A stretch of DNA of 64,000 nt from DATFPK01 sp035264885 (GTDB taxonomy: Bacteria; Actinomycetota; Thermoleophilia; Solirubrobacterales; 70-9). Positions 16,904-25,364 of the stretch are shown one piece after another; the stretch's first letter is position 1, and each line of letters opens with the position of its first letter. The notes beneath the pieces are model-generated. The model saw nothing but the letters and a program-made list of their open reading frames with translations. It made no database searches and was not told where the DNA came from. Location: positions 3,609 through 67,608 of the forward strand of contig DATFPK010000019.1 of the NCBI GenBank assembly GCA_035264885.1, in the 5' to 3' direction. Made by a program: the position numbers and the translations under genes.

Positions 16904-17191
16904 GTGCCCTCCCCGGAAGGCAAGAACCTCGAGGCGATCTCCAAGGCGATCGACCAGCACAACGCCAACTGCCCGTTCCCGGCGGCCGAGGTGCGGATGA
17001 ACCCGTTCGAGATCGAGCGCCTCGGCTGGGACGAGATCCGCGGGCTTCCCGTCCTACCCGACCCGGCAATCGGCACCGGGCGCTTCCGGATCGTCTGCTC
17101 GCGCGACCTCGAGGGCGAGGGGCTGGAGGAGACCGAAGCGGTCGGGGAGCCGCTCGAGGTCGTGACGCCGGCGGCCCCGGAGCGGGGCTGA
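16904..17191 (+). CDS. Conserved small protein of unknown function
   Basis: The 95-residue frame from GTG 16904 (MPSPEGKNLEAISKAIDQHN) has high third-position GC and runs tightly into the next gene (3 nt apart). It is soluble, has two cysteines (CPFPAAEVRMNPFE and IVCSRD) that could form a disulfide or metal site, and has no signal or membrane segment. I do not recognise a family. Coupling to the helical protein downstream suggests a shared role. Confidence 0.6.
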   Translation: MPSPEGKNLEAISKAIDQHNANCPFPAAEVRMNPFEIERLGWDEIRGLPVLPDPAIGTGRFRIVCSRDLEGEGLEETEAVGEPLEVVTPAAPERG

Positions 17192-17194
17192 CCG

Positions 17195-17689
17195 GTGGCC
17201 GCCGTCGACGGCAAGCTCGTCTCGATCTACCTGAACGACCACCTGGCGGCGATCACCGCCGGGATCGAGGTCGCGGGTCGCTCGGCGGGCAGCAACGAGG
17301 GCACGCCCCTGGGCGCCTTCCTGGCCGAGGTCCGGGGTGCGCTCGACGCCGAGCGCGCGGTCCTGATCGAGGTGCTCGACCGGCTGGGCACCCGCCGCGA
17401 CCGGGTCAAGGAGACGGCGGGCTGGGCGGCCGAGAAGTTCGGCCGCCTGAAGATGAACGGCCGGATCCGCTCCTACTCGCCGCTCAGCCGCGTCACCGAG
17501 CTCGAGGCGCTGCTGCTCTGCACGGACGCGACCGCGGCGATGTGGTGGACCCTCGAGGACCTGCTCGGCGGCGACCCCGAGCACCGCGAGATCGACTTCG
17601 CCGCCCGCGCGGGAGGCATGGAGGCGCTGCGCGACCGGATCGAGGGCGAGCGCCGCCCGGCGGCGGCCGCGAGCCTCGGCGCCGAGTAG
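17195..17689 (+). CDS. Conserved helical-bundle protein of unknown function
   Basis: This 164-residue protein from GTG 17195 is predicted to be nearly all helix, arranged like a four-helix bundle (YLNDHLAAITAGIEVAGRSA; FLAEVRGALDAERAVLIEVL; RVTELEALLLC). The general layout recalls ferritin-like or DUF892-type bundles, but the Glu/His di-iron ligands are not obvious, so no metal function is claimed. It lies 3 nt after the 95-residue gene and is convergent with ccdA (3 nt between stops). Confidence 0.65.
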   Translation: MAAVDGKLVSIYLNDHLAAITAGIEVAGRSAGSNEGTPLGAFLAEVRGALDAERAVLIEVLDRLGTRRDRVKETAGWAAEKFGRLKMNGRIRSYSPLSRVTELEALLLCTDATAAMWWTLEDLLGGDPEHREIDFAARAGGMEALRDRIEGERRPAAAASLGAE

Positions 17690-17692
17690 CGG

Positions 17693-18478
17693 CTACACGT
17701 CGTTCCAGAAGTCGAGCCCAAGCTCCGAGAGCCAGCGCTGGGCCTCGATGTTGAGCTGGAAGAACTCGCCGGTCCAGATGAGGATCCCCATCGCGATCAG
17801 GACCACGCCACCGGCGGCGACGATGACGCGGTAGTGGCGCTTGACGACCTCGAAGGCGGTGGTCATCCGGGAGAACGCGAGGGCCGTGAGCAGGAACGGG
17901 ATGGCGAGCCCGGCGGAGTAGACGGCCAGGAGCAGGGCGCCGCGCCCGGCCGAGTCCGACAGCGACGCGGCCGTCAGGATCGCGCCGAGGGTAGGTCCGA
18001 TGCACGGAGTCCAGGCAATCGCGAAGGCGGCCCCGGCGACGACCGGCCCGCCGCGGCCGGCCCGCTGCATCAGGGCGTCGACGTGCCACTCGCGGTTCAG
18101 CCGGTCGACGAACAGCGAGGCGACGAAGAAGACCCCCATCGCGATGATCAGGGCCGCCGCCACCTTCTCGAGCACGTCGCGGTTGTCCTGGAGGGTCGAG
18201 CCGAGGCCGGTCGCGGTCAGCCCGAGGGCGATGAAGATCGCCGAGAAGCTGGCGACGAACAGCAGGCTGGGGCCGATCACGCGCCGCCAGCCGGCGTCGT
18301 CCAGCTCACCCGCGGAGACGCCGGTGACGGCCGACAGGTAGCCCGGCACGAGCGGCAGCACGCAGGGAGAGAGGAAGGAGACGAGCCCCGCCGCGAGGGC
18401 AGCGAGGATGCCCACTCCCGCCGCCGGGTCGGAGCTGATCTCGGCCACCACCGTGGGAGGGAGGGTACTCACGGCCAC
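17693..18478 (-). CDS. ccdA: CcdA-family thiol-disulfide electron carrier of the membrane
   Basis: The 261-residue protein has six hydrophobic segments and the paired redox cysteines of CcdA: Cys 39 in FLSPCVLPLVPGYLS and Cys 159 in AWTPCIGPTLGA. The family moves electrons from cytoplasmic thioredoxin to extracytoplasmic thioredoxin-like proteins for cytochrome c maturation or oxidative-fold repair. No ResA, ResB or CcsA partner gene lies next to it here. GTG 18478 is the chosen start, and a second GTG two codons in is possible. Confidence 0.9.
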   Translation of the reverse strand: MAVSTLPPTVVAEISSDPAAGVGILAALAAGLVSFLSPCVLPLVPGYLSAVTGVSAGELDDAGWRRVIGPSLLFVASFSAIFIALGLTATGLGSTLQDNRDVLEKVAAALIIAMGVFFVASLFVDRLNREWHVDALMQRAGRGGPVVAGAAFAIAWTPCIGPTLGAILTAASLSDSAGRGALLLAVYSAGLAIPFLLTALAFSRMTTAFEVVKRHYRVIVAAGGVVLIAMGILIWTGEFFQLNIEAQRWLSELGLDFWNDV

Positions 18479-18504
18479 CTGGCGATCCTCATAAGGTCAC
18501 GGCC

Positions 18505-18951
18505 ATGGCCGAGGTGCCGCGAATGCCCTGGGCGCGGGTCGAGCGCCGGCTGCGCACGGCCGAGACCTACTGGCTGGCGACCACCCGCCCCGACGGCCGG
18601 CCGCACGCGATGCCGGTCCACGGCCTCTGGCACGAGCGGGCGTTCTGGTTCGCGACGGACCGCGGCTCGGTGAAGGGGCGGAACCTCGCCGCCAACCCCG
18701 CTGCCTCGGTCCACCTCGAGAGCGCCGCCGACGTCGTCATCGCCGAGGGGAGCGCCGCGCCGGTCGAGGACGAGGCGACGACGGTGGCCGTGACGCCGCT
18801 GCTGGCGGCGAAATACGGGGCGGGGGAGGGGGAGCTGGCCCTGGGCAGCTCGCCCGACGGCCCGTGGCTGTATGTGCTGCGCCCGCGGATCATCCACGCC
18901 TGGGTCGAGGCGGCGCTGCCCGAGACCCGCGCACGGTGGGCGTTCGGCTGA
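18505..18951 (+). CDS. Pyridoxamine 5'-phosphate oxidase-like flavin or F420-binding protein
   Basis: The 148-residue protein is a split-barrel flavoprotein: ETYWLATTRPDGRPHAMPVHGLWHERAFWFATD is the first half of a PNPOx-like barrel (about 20-52) and KGRNLAANPAASVHLES is the cofactor-phosphate loop. Members bind FMN or F420, and many actinobacterial members are F420-dependent reductases. Its partner enzyme or substrate cannot be inferred from the neighbours, which are a divergent ccdA and a downstream SDR. Confidence 0.8.
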   Translation: MAEVPRMPWARVERRLRTAETYWLATTRPDGRPHAMPVHGLWHERAFWFATDRGSVKGRNLAANPAASVHLESAADVVIAEGSAAPVEDEATTVAVTPLLAAKYGAGEGELALGSSPDGPWLYVLRPRIIHAWVEAALPETRARWAFG

Positions 18952-19016
18952 GCCGCTAGATTCCTGGCCACCCAGCCAGGCCGCCGGCCGGCACGCGCGA
19001 ACAGGAGGAGCTCCAC

Positions 19017-19904
19017 ATGGCCAAGCAGACCCGCCCGATCGGCGGCCGAGTCGTCGCCATCACCGGCGGCGCGAGGGGGATCGGCGAGGCGACGGCCACA
19101 GAGCTCACCCGCCGCGGCGCGCGGGTCGCGATCGGCGACCTCGACCTCGAGCTGGCCGAGAAGACGGCTGAGGAGCTCGGGGGCGGTGCCGTCGCGATCC
19201 AGCTCGACGTCACCGACCGCGACTCGTTCGCGAACTTCCTCGACGAGACCGAGCGCCAGCTCGGCCCGGTCGACGTCCTGATCAACAACGCCGGGATCAT
19301 GCCGCTCGGCCGGTTCGTCGAAGAGGACGACCTCACGGCGCAGCGGATGGTCGACATCAACATCCATGGCGTCATCTTCGGCACTAAGCTCGCCCTCGAG
19401 CGGATGGAGCCGCGCAACTCCGGTCACATCGTCAACATCGCGTCCCAGGCGGGCAAGGCCGGCTTCCCCGGCGGCGCCACGTACTGCGCGACCAAGCACG
19501 CCGTCGTCGGCCTCAGCGAGGCAGTGCGCGCCGAGCTCGACGGCACCGACATCCAGATGTCGGTGGTGATGCCCGGCGTCGTCAAAACCGAGCTCGCCTC
19601 GGGCCTGGTCGAGGCGCGCGGCGTCAAGAACCTCGAGCCCGGGGAGGTCGCCGAGGCGATCGCCGAGGCGCTCGAGACCGGCCGGTTCGAGGTCTGGATC
19701 CCACGCTCGACCAAGGCAATCAACACCTTCTTCGGCCTGGTGCCGAGGCGGGGCCGCGAGGCGATGGCGAAGATGCTGCGGGCCGACAAGATCCTCGCCG
19801 CGGCAGACCCGACCGCCCGAGCCGACTACGAACGGCGCGCCGCCGAGTCCGAGCCCGGGCTCGAACCGGACTCCGCCGACGCGAAGGCCGCCGCCGAGCA
19901 GTGA
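19017..19904 (+). CDS. Short-chain dehydrogenase/reductase
   Basis: The 295-residue SDR begins at ATG 19017 behind a perfect AGGAGGAG site. The NAD(P)-binding TGGARGIG lies at 16-23, NAG at 91-93, catalytic Ser 143, and YCATK with Tyr 156 and Lys 160. An extra C-terminal tail of about 40 residues, rich in Ala/Glu and Asp, extends past the normal fold. GDLD after the second strand favours NAD(H). The substrate is unknown. Confidence 0.9.
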   Translation: MAKQTRPIGGRVVAITGGARGIGEATATELTRRGARVAIGDLDLELAEKTAEELGGGAVAIQLDVTDRDSFANFLDETERQLGPVDVLINNAGIMPLGRFVEEDDLTAQRMVDINIHGVIFGTKLALERMEPRNSGHIVNIASQAGKAGFPGGATYCATKHAVVGLSEAVRAELDGTDIQMSVVMPGVVKTELASGLVEARGVKNLEPGEVAEAIAEALETGRFEVWIPRSTKAINTFFGLVPRRGREAMAKMLRADKILAAADPTARADYERRAAESEPGLEPDSADAKAAAEQ

Positions 19905-20002
19905 GCGGCGTACCGATTTCCTCGCCGCACCGGTCGTGACTTTTAGAGGTACGCGCGGCTAGGCGACTAAGGATGTAGCGCTGGGCGTCGAACCACACAG
20001 GG

Positions 20003-20167
20003 ATGGCGCCCAGGCGAATCACAGCCCAGCAGGCACAGAGCGGCGGTCGCCGCCTCGTCCTGATCTCGAACAGCGCACCGGAGCCGTCGGCCGTAGAGGC
20101 GCCGCCGCTTCGAATCGTCGGCTCGCAGCCCCGCGTGAGCGGCGGCTTCCGGCTCACCGACCGCTGA
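20003..20167 (+). CDS. Possible 54-residue small protein in the 331-bp gap 19905-20235
   Basis: An ATG-initiated frame (MAPRRITAQQAQSGGRRLVL...) has GC-rich third positions like local genes, but only a weak ribosome-binding site. It has no recognised domain. The rest of the gap holds a comparatively AT-rich stretch (19935-19975) that could contain a promoter for this frame or for the gene at 20236; nothing else is evident in the gap. Confidence 0.25.
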   Translation: MAPRRITAQQAQSGGRRLVLISNSAPEPSAVEAPPLRIVGSQPRVSGGFRLTDR

Positions 20168-20235
20168 GCCTCGCCGCTCCTGGTTTCCCGGCGCCGCACC
20201 GCGGGAAGCCTTACGGGAACCCACAGGAGGGACCC

Positions 20236-20439
20236 ATGGCGAGGAAGAAGGACAACAGCCTGCTCGGGCGGATCCGATCGCTGCGCGACGGTCGCAAGAG
20301 CACCGGCAAGCAGGTGACCGACGGCGTGCGCAGCGCCTTCGGCACGATCCAGGACCGGGTGAAGGGAGGCCCGCAGAAGCGCAGCGCGGCGGCGAGGAAG
20401 GGCGCCCGGACGCGCCGGCGGGGCCGCAAGCAGGCGTAG
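20236..20439 (+). CDS. Small, highly basic protein
   Basis: The 67-residue frame starts at ATG 20236, 8 nt after a strong AGGAGGG site, which supports real translation. About a third of its residues are Lys or Arg, concentrated at the start (MARKKDN) and in the tail (RKGARTRRRGRKQA). A central amphipathic stretch runs from about 15 to 45. A nucleic-acid-binding or ribosome-associated role is possible but inferred only from charge. The nuclease gene starts 9 nt after its stop. Confidence 0.6.
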   Translation: MARKKDNSLLGRIRSLRDGRKSTGKQVTDGVRSAFGTIQDRVKGGPQKRSAAARKGARTRRRGRKQA

Positions 20440-20448
20440 GCTCTCGGC

Positions 20449-21141
20449 GTGAGCCGGGCGGCGCTGAGCGGAACGATCCTCCTGGCAGCCGCGGCGTCGT
20501 TCTCGCTGCTCGCCGGCCCGGCGGCGGCCGCCGACCGCGACTGCTCGGACTTCGACACCCAGCGCCAGGCTCAGAACTACTTCATCGCCAAGGGCGGCCC
20601 GGCCCGCGACCCCGACAACCTCGACGCGGACGGCGACGGGACGGCCTGCGAGTCGAATCCATGCCCCTGCAAATACGGAAACGGCGGTGGGGGCGGGCGG
20701 ACTCAGAGGATCAGCGCCCGAATCCGGTCGGTGGTCGACGGCGACACCGTGCGGGTCCGCGCCTTCGGTGTTCGGCGCAGGCGCTACACGGTCCGGCTGA
20801 TCGGGATCGACACGCCGGAGCGCTACGGGGGCCTCGAGTGCGGCGCCCGCCGGGCGTCGGCGGCGATGCGCCGGCGCGCGCCTCGAGGACTCAAGGTGCG
20901 CCTGGTGACCGACCCCACCCAGGACAGGTTCGACCGCTACGGGCGGCTCCTGGCCTACGTCGAGCGCCGCGGCGGCCGCGACCTCGGCCGGGCCCAGGTG
21001 GCCGTCGGCTGGGCGAAGGTCTACGTGTTCGAGCGACCGTTCCGGCGCACCCGCGGCTACCGGCGCGCAGCTCGGCGCGCCCGCAGCGCCGACCGCGGCG
21101 TCTGGGGGCGCTGCGGCGGGGACTTCCACCAGCCGCTCTGA
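20449..21141 (+). CDS. Secreted thermonuclease-like (SNase) protein with Excalibur domain
   Basis: The 230-residue protein starts at GTG 20449 with a signal peptide (to about 27). An Excalibur calcium-binding domain follows (DRDCSDFDTQRQAQNYF ... DGDGTACE, about 28-68), then a Gly-rich linker. The rest is a staphylococcal-nuclease domain (about 80-225) with VVDGDTVRV, LIGIDTPE and DRYGRLLAYV holding the acidic calcium ligands and catalytic Arg/Glu. The Excalibur domain normally sits C-terminal to the nuclease; here it is N-terminal. The likely role is extracellular nucleic-acid hydrolysis. Confidence 0.9.
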   Translation: MSRAALSGTILLAAAASFSLLAGPAAAADRDCSDFDTQRQAQNYFIAKGGPARDPDNLDADGDGTACESNPCPCKYGNGGGGGRTQRISARIRSVVDGDTVRVRAFGVRRRRYTVRLIGIDTPERYGGLECGARRASAAMRRRAPRGLKVRLVTDPTQDRFDRYGRLLAYVERRGGRDLGRAQVAVGWAKVYVFERPFRRTRGYRRAARRARSADRGVWGRCGGDFHQPL

Positions 21142-21147
21142 GGCCGC

Positions 21148-21552
21148 TCACGCCGGGTCGGGCCTGAAGAGCCACCGGGCGTCCCCGGTCGGCTCGGCGT
21201 AGACGTGGACCTTGATGATCCGGTCCCCTTCGAGCTCCCACAGCCAGGCATTGGGCGTATCGATTCGGGCGTTGCCGCGGCGCGCCCGGACCCGGCCGAA
21301 GACGAGGACGTTGCCGTCCTTCGTCTCGGTGAACTCCTGGGGCAGTAGCTCGATCTCGTCCCAGACGCGCTCGACGTCCTGGAGGTAGTTGCCGAGTGCG
21401 CCGATCCCGCGGTAGGGCCCCTCGCGTCCGGCCATCACGCCCGTGACGCTGGCGATCTCGATGTCCGGATGGGACATCGCGGTCAGATCGTCCAGGTCGC
21501 GCTTGCGGAAAGCGTCGTACGCGCGCTCGACGATCCTCACGTGGTCGGCCAC
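21148..21552 (-). CDS. SnoaL-like NTF2-fold protein
   Basis: This 134-residue cone-shaped alpha+beta protein opens with the helix VRIVERAYDAFRKRDLDDLTAMSHPDIEI, typical of SnoaL/NTF2-like proteins. It ends with strands around NAWLWELEGDRIIKVHVYAE. Members are small-molecule cyclases, isomerases or ligand binders. The start is GTG 21552. The cupin gene lies 20 bp upstream on the same strand, so the two are probably co-transcribed from the LexA-box region. Confidence 0.85.
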   Translation of the reverse strand: MADHVRIVERAYDAFRKRDLDDLTAMSHPDIEIASVTGVMAGREGPYRGIGALGNYLQDVERVWDEIELLPQEFTETKDGNVLVFGRVRARRGNARIDTPNAWLWELEGDRIIKVHVYAEPTGDARWLFRPDPA

Positions 21553-21572
21553 GACGTGAGTGTCTCAGCCGC

Positions 21573-22112
21573 TCACCACGGCAGGCCGATCGATCCCGGC
21601 ACCGGCTTCGGATGACCGGCATAGGCGACCGCGGGGTCCGGCGTCTCCTCCGAGGCGGCGGCGCCGTGGCGCACCGCCGCCTCGTCCCGCGGGTAGAGGA
21701 TCTCCTCGTCGGGATCCACGGTGCCAACCATCAGGATCGAGGAGGGGCGCTCGCCGGCGCCGAGGGCCACATGGGCCGCTCCCGGGGGGAAGTGGACGAA
21801 GTCGCCCTTCCGCAGCGCCCGCTCCTCGCCCTCGACGATCAGGAGGCACTCGCCGGAGAGGACCAGGAACGCCTCCTGGTTGCTCTCGCGGTGGTAGAGG
21901 CTGTTCGGCTGCCCCGGCTGCAGGACCCGGACGTTGATCGCGAACTCGGGGAAGCGCGCGTCACCCTCGCCCATGAACCGGACCGACGCGCCGAACGACT
22001 CGCTCTCGCTGCCGCGGGCGTCGGCGACGTTGAGGACGAACCACCCGGGGCCGTCGGGCACCAGGCCGCCTTCTTCGCGGCGCAGCCGCGCCTCCTCGAT
22101 CACTGACCACAT
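21573..22112 (-). CDS. Cupin-domain protein
   Basis: The 179-residue protein starts at ATG 22112 behind GGAGGAAGAG. A single cupin core spans about 65-130: the first motif PGQPNSLYHRESNQEAFLVLSGE gives metal-type His and Glu, and the second is GDFVHFPPGAAHVALGAGE. The N-terminal segment (1-40) and the C-terminal tail (YAGHPKPVPGSIGLPW) are additions common in sugar- or ligand-binding cupins. The function is unknown. It diverges from the 22170 gene across a perfect LexA-type box 51 bp upstream, so the two may share damage control. Confidence 0.85.
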   Translation of the reverse strand: MWSVIEEARLRREEGGLVPDGPGWFVLNVADARGSESESFGASVRFMGEGDARFPEFAINVRVLQPGQPNSLYHRESNQEAFLVLSGECLLIVEGEERALRKGDFVHFPPGAAHVALGAGERPSSILMVGTVDPDEEILYPRDEAAVRHGAAASEETPDPAVAYAGHPKPVPGSIGLPW

Positions 22113-22162
22113 CTCTTCCTCCGCACGGTTGGGGGACGGTTCTGCGCCGACCCTAGCGTATG

Positions 22163-22176
22163 CGAACATATGTTCG
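22163..22176. promoter_or_regulatory. LexA-type (SOS) box, perfect palindrome
   Basis: CGAACATATGTTCG is a perfect 14-bp palindrome. It matches the Gram-positive/actinobacterial LexA consensus CGAAC-N4-GTTCG exactly. It lies between the divergent cupin gene and the gene at 22170, whose ATG is inside the palindrome. Confidence 0.7.
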
Positions 22177-22529
22177 TGACCTCGCAGGGCTCGCCGACCG
22201 CTCGCTTCCGGCGGGCCCTGGCGACCGGGAACGCGACCTTGGTCCTGGAGGCGGCGGCAGAGCTGCCGCGGGTGGCCTTGGAGGACGCGCTGGCGATCTG
22301 CATGGTCCTGGCGCGCGAGCGCGATCCGCGATACCCGCAGGCGGCCGGCCGCTGGCTCGGCCGCCTGGTGCTGGAGCGCGGGCTGACACTCGAGCACGGC
22401 CTGCGGGCGGCGGTGGCGCTGGTCGAGCTGGGACGCTCGCCGCGGGAGGCGGATCCGAGGACGACGCTCGCGGCCCTGGCGACGGCCAGGGCTCCGCAGC
22501 GCCCGCCCGCGCGCGACGGGTCTACATAA
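22170..22529 (+). CDS. Conserved small helical protein, candidate SOS gene
   Basis: The 119-residue frame begins with ATG 22170 inside the LexA-type box; GTG 22176 two codons on would also work. The body (RFRRALATGNATLVLEAAAELPRVALEDALAIC onward) is helical and Ala/Leu/Arg-rich, with no catalytic motif that I recognise. The last 30 residues look disordered. Initiation at or next to the operator implies a leaderless or very short-leader transcript that repressor binding would block. Function is unknown; a damage-response role is inferred only from the box. Confidence 0.6.
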   Translation: MFVTSQGSPTARFRRALATGNATLVLEAAAELPRVALEDALAICMVLARERDPRYPQAAGRWLGRLVLERGLTLEHGLRAAVALVELGRSPREADPRTTLAALATARAPQRPPARDGST

Positions 22530-22593
22530 GCTCCGTTATCGAGCGTTGACCGTGCGGAGAGGCCGCCGTGGCGACGGACCCCCCTTGGCGCTC

Positions 22594-22989
22594 CTAGATC
22601 TTGCCGAGGGCGTCGGCCGCCATCGCGGTGTCGGTCAGCGCCTGGACCTCGGTCACCTGACCGTCGCTGAAGCGCCAGACGTGGACCCAGGGCAGCTTCA
22701 CGTCCTTGCCGGTGTCCTTGCCCTTTGCCTCGCTGTGGCTGAGGACGACCACCGTGTCCCCCTGCTCGATGAACTCGTCCGCGGTGATCGAAAACGACTC
22801 CCAGTAGTTGCCGAGCTCGGCGAACAGCTGCTTGACGTTGTCCTTGCCCTCGGTCACGCCGTTGTTCGGCACCTGCGGGGCCTCGGGGTTCTCCCAGCGG
22901 ACGTCGTCGGCGAAGTTGGCCGTGGCGCCGTCGAGGTCGCCTCGGCCGAAGGCCTCGTAGCCCTCCTTCAGGGTGTCGGCGTTGGACAT
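22594..22989 (-). CDS. NTF2-like/SnoaL-family protein
   Basis: The 131-residue protein starts at ATG 22989, after GAAAGGAGAGG. The opening DTLKEGYEAFGRGDLDGATANFADDVRWENP and the later WVHVWRFSDGQVTEVQALTDT are the helix-strand elements of ketosteroid-isomerase/SnoaL proteins. It is related in fold, not clearly in sequence, to the gene at 21148. It ends convergent with the 22170 gene, with 64 bp between the stops. The ligand or reaction is unknown. Confidence 0.85.
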   Translation of the reverse strand: MSNADTLKEGYEAFGRGDLDGATANFADDVRWENPEAPQVPNNGVTEGKDNVKQLFAELGNYWESFSITADEFIEQGDTVVVLSHSEAKGKDTGKDVKLPWVHVWRFSDGQVTEVQALTDTAMAADALGKI

Positions 22990-23153
22990 GTCCTCTCCTT
23001 TCCTCGCTTGCTCCGCATGGCTGCAGCTGTTTCACCCTAAGCCACGGGCACGGACCCGCGCAAGCGTCCAGGTCTGCGGCTTTCTACGGATGCCCGTCCG
23101 CAGGCACCCGCGTTAGCTTGGAAACTGGTCATCCCTCGAAGGCAAGGAGAGCC

Positions 23154-25364
23154 TTGGACCGCAGTCGCAACCTCGCCGCCCGCGCCGCCCACTGGAGCGC
23201 CAACCACCGCAAGGTGGCGATCTGGGGCTGGCTCGCGTTCGTCGTCGTCGCCGTCTTCCTCGGCAACGCCGTCGGCCAGCAGGTCATCCACGGGGCAGAC
23301 CAGTTCTCCGGCGAGTCCGGCGACGCGGAGCAGGCGCTCTACGCCAACGGCCTGCGTCCGAACGACGAGCACATCCTGGTCCAGTCCGAGACGCTGACCA
23401 TCGCCGACCCCGAATTCCAGAGCGCGATCAACGATTCGATCGCGAAGCTCGAGAAGACCGACGACGTCGTCGAGATCCAGTCGCCGCTCGGCGGCGGCGC
23501 AGCGGTCACCGAGGATCAGCACTCCGCCCTCGTCAACTTCGAGATCACCGGCGACACGCTCGAGGCGGCGGATCGCGTCGACCCCTCGATAGCCGTCGTC
23601 GACGAGGTCGCTGCCGACCATCCCGATCTCACGGTCGAGCAGTACGGGGCCGCCAGCACCCAGAAGGAGCTGAACGAGATCTTCTCGGAGGACCTCCTCC
23701 AGGCGGAGACCCTGTCGCTGCCGATCACGCTGCTGATCCTGATCGTCGCCTTCGGGTCGATCGTCGCCGCGCTGGTACCCCTCTCGATCGGGATCACGGC
23801 GGTGGCCGCCGCCTCGGCGCTGGTCGCGATCCCGAGCCACCTCTCCCCGGTGGACAGCAACCTCTCCTCGGTGATCCTGCTGGTCGGCCTCGCGGTGGGG
23901 GTCGACTACTCGCTCTTCTACCTGCGGCGCGAGCGCGAGGAACGCGACCGCGGGCATGACGCCCGCTCGGCGCTCGACATCGCCGCGGCCACGTCCGGGC
24001 GGGCGGTCCTGATCTCCGGGCTCACCGTGATCGCCGCCATGGCCGGCATGTTCTTCACCGGCGACAAGACCTTCGTCTCGTTCGCACAGGGGACGATCCT
24101 CGTCGTCGCGATCGCGATGTTCGCCTCGGTCACCGTCCTGCCCGCGATCCTGGCCTGGCTCGGGGAACGGGTCGAGAAGGGCCGGATCCCCTTCCTGTCG
24201 CGGCGGGGCACCGGCGAGTCCCGCTTCTGGTCCGCGGTCATTGCTCGGGTGATGCGCAGGCCCTGGCTCTCGATCGTCCTCGCCGGCGGCTTCCTGGTCG
24301 CCCTGTCGATCCCGGCCCTCAACATGAAGATCGTCCAGAGCGGCCCCGACGACCTGCCGCAGGACCTCGCGGTCATCCAGACCTACAACGACGTCCGCGA
24401 CGCGTTCCCGACCGAGGCGGTCGCGGTCGACGTCGTCGTCCAGGGCGCCGACGTGCGTGACCCGGCGACTTCGGCCGGCATCTCCCAACTCCGTCAGCAG
24501 GCCGAGACGATGCCGCATGTGCTGCCCGGCTCCGAGGTCACCTACAGCGACGACGACACGGTCGCCCTCGTCACGATCCCTACCGAGGGCAGCAGCAACG
24601 ACGAGGTGGCCACCTCGGCGATGAACGAAATCCGCGAGACGGTCATCCCGGCGACGCTCGGAGGCGTCGAGGGCGTCTCCGTGAATGTCAGCGGCGACGC
24701 GGCGGGAGCCCAGGACTTCCGCGACCTCGTCTCCGACCGGCTGCCGCTGATTTTCATGTTCGTCTTCGCGCTCGCGTTCGTCCTGCTGCTGTTCACGTTC
24801 CGCTCGATCGTGATCCCGATCAAGGCGATCATCCTCAACCTGCTGTCGGTGGGAGCCGCATACGGCGTGCTCGTGCTGATCTTCCAGGACGGCCATGGCG
24901 AGGGCGTGCTCGACTTCACATCAAACGGCGGCGTCACGTCATGGCTGCCGCTGTTCCTGTTCGTCCTTCTCTTCGGTCTCTCGATGGACTACCACGTGTT
25001 CATCCTGTCGCGGGTCCGCGAGGCCTACGACAGTGGCATGACGACTGCCGAGGCCGTGCGCCACGGGATCACGACCACCGCCGGGACGGTGACGAGCGCC
25101 GCCCTCGTGATGGTCTTCGTCTTCCTCGTCTTCGCGACGCTCCAGTTCATCGACTTCAAGCAGATGGGGATCGGGCTCGCGACCGCAGTGTTCATCGACG
25201 CGACGATCATCCGCGGCGTCCTCCTGCCGGCGTCGATGAAGGTGCTGGACGACTGGAACTGGTACCTGCCGAGCTGGCTCGAGTGGATCCCGCACATCGG
25301 CGGCGAGCCGCCCTCGACTCCGCCGCCGGCGGCCAAGCCCGCGGCGCCCGCCGCCCGCGCCTAG
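23154..25364 (+). CDS. MMPL/RND-superfamily exporter
   Basis: This 736-residue polytopic transporter starts at TTG 23154, chosen because AAGGAGA sits 5 nt upstream; the earlier TTG 23118 has no such site. Topology is TM1 (about 22-42), an outer porter loop, TM2-6 (about 180-345), a second outer loop and TM7-12. VGLAVGVDYSLFYLRREREERDRG and LFGLSMDYHVFILSRVREAYDSG are the paired intramembrane Asp-Tyr motifs that couple to protons. Members export lipids or small molecules. The C-terminal tail is Pro/Ala-rich. Its stop overlaps the stop of the convergent Fur-like gene by 4 nt. Confidence 0.93.
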   Translation: MDRSRNLAARAAHWSANHRKVAIWGWLAFVVVAVFLGNAVGQQVIHGADQFSGESGDAEQALYANGLRPNDEHILVQSETLTIADPEFQSAINDSIAKLEKTDDVVEIQSPLGGGAAVTEDQHSALVNFEITGDTLEAADRVDPSIAVVDEVAADHPDLTVEQYGAASTQKELNEIFSEDLLQAETLSLPITLLILIVAFGSIVAALVPLSIGITAVAAASALVAIPSHLSPVDSNLSSVILLVGLAVGVDYSLFYLRREREERDRGHDARSALDIAAATSGRAVLISGLTVIAAMAGMFFTGDKTFVSFAQGTILVVAIAMFASVTVLPAILAWLGERVEKGRIPFLSRRGTGESRFWSAVIARVMRRPWLSIVLAGGFLVALSIPALNMKIVQSGPDDLPQDLAVIQTYNDVRDAFPTEAVAVDVVVQGADVRDPATSAGISQLRQQAETMPHVLPGSEVTYSDDDTVALVTIPTEGSSNDEVATSAMNEIRETVIPATLGGVEGVSVNVSGDAAGAQDFRDLVSDRLPLIFMFVFALAFVLLLFTFRSIVIPIKAIILNLLSVGAAYGVLVLIFQDGHGEGVLDFTSNGGVTSWLPLFLFVLLFGLSMDYHVFILSRVREAYDSGMTTAEAVRHGITTTAGTVTSAALVMVFVFLVFATLQFIDFKQMGIGLATAVFIDATIIRGVLLPASMKVLDDWNWYLPSWLEWIPHIGGEPPSTPPPAAKPAAPAARA

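Noticed and set aside
23037..24896. Very long open frame on the minus strand opposite the MMPL gene (over 600 codons)
   Set aside because: High GC creates long antisense frames. The composition is Arg/Asp/Glu-rich with no recognisable fold, while the plus strand encodes a clear transporter.
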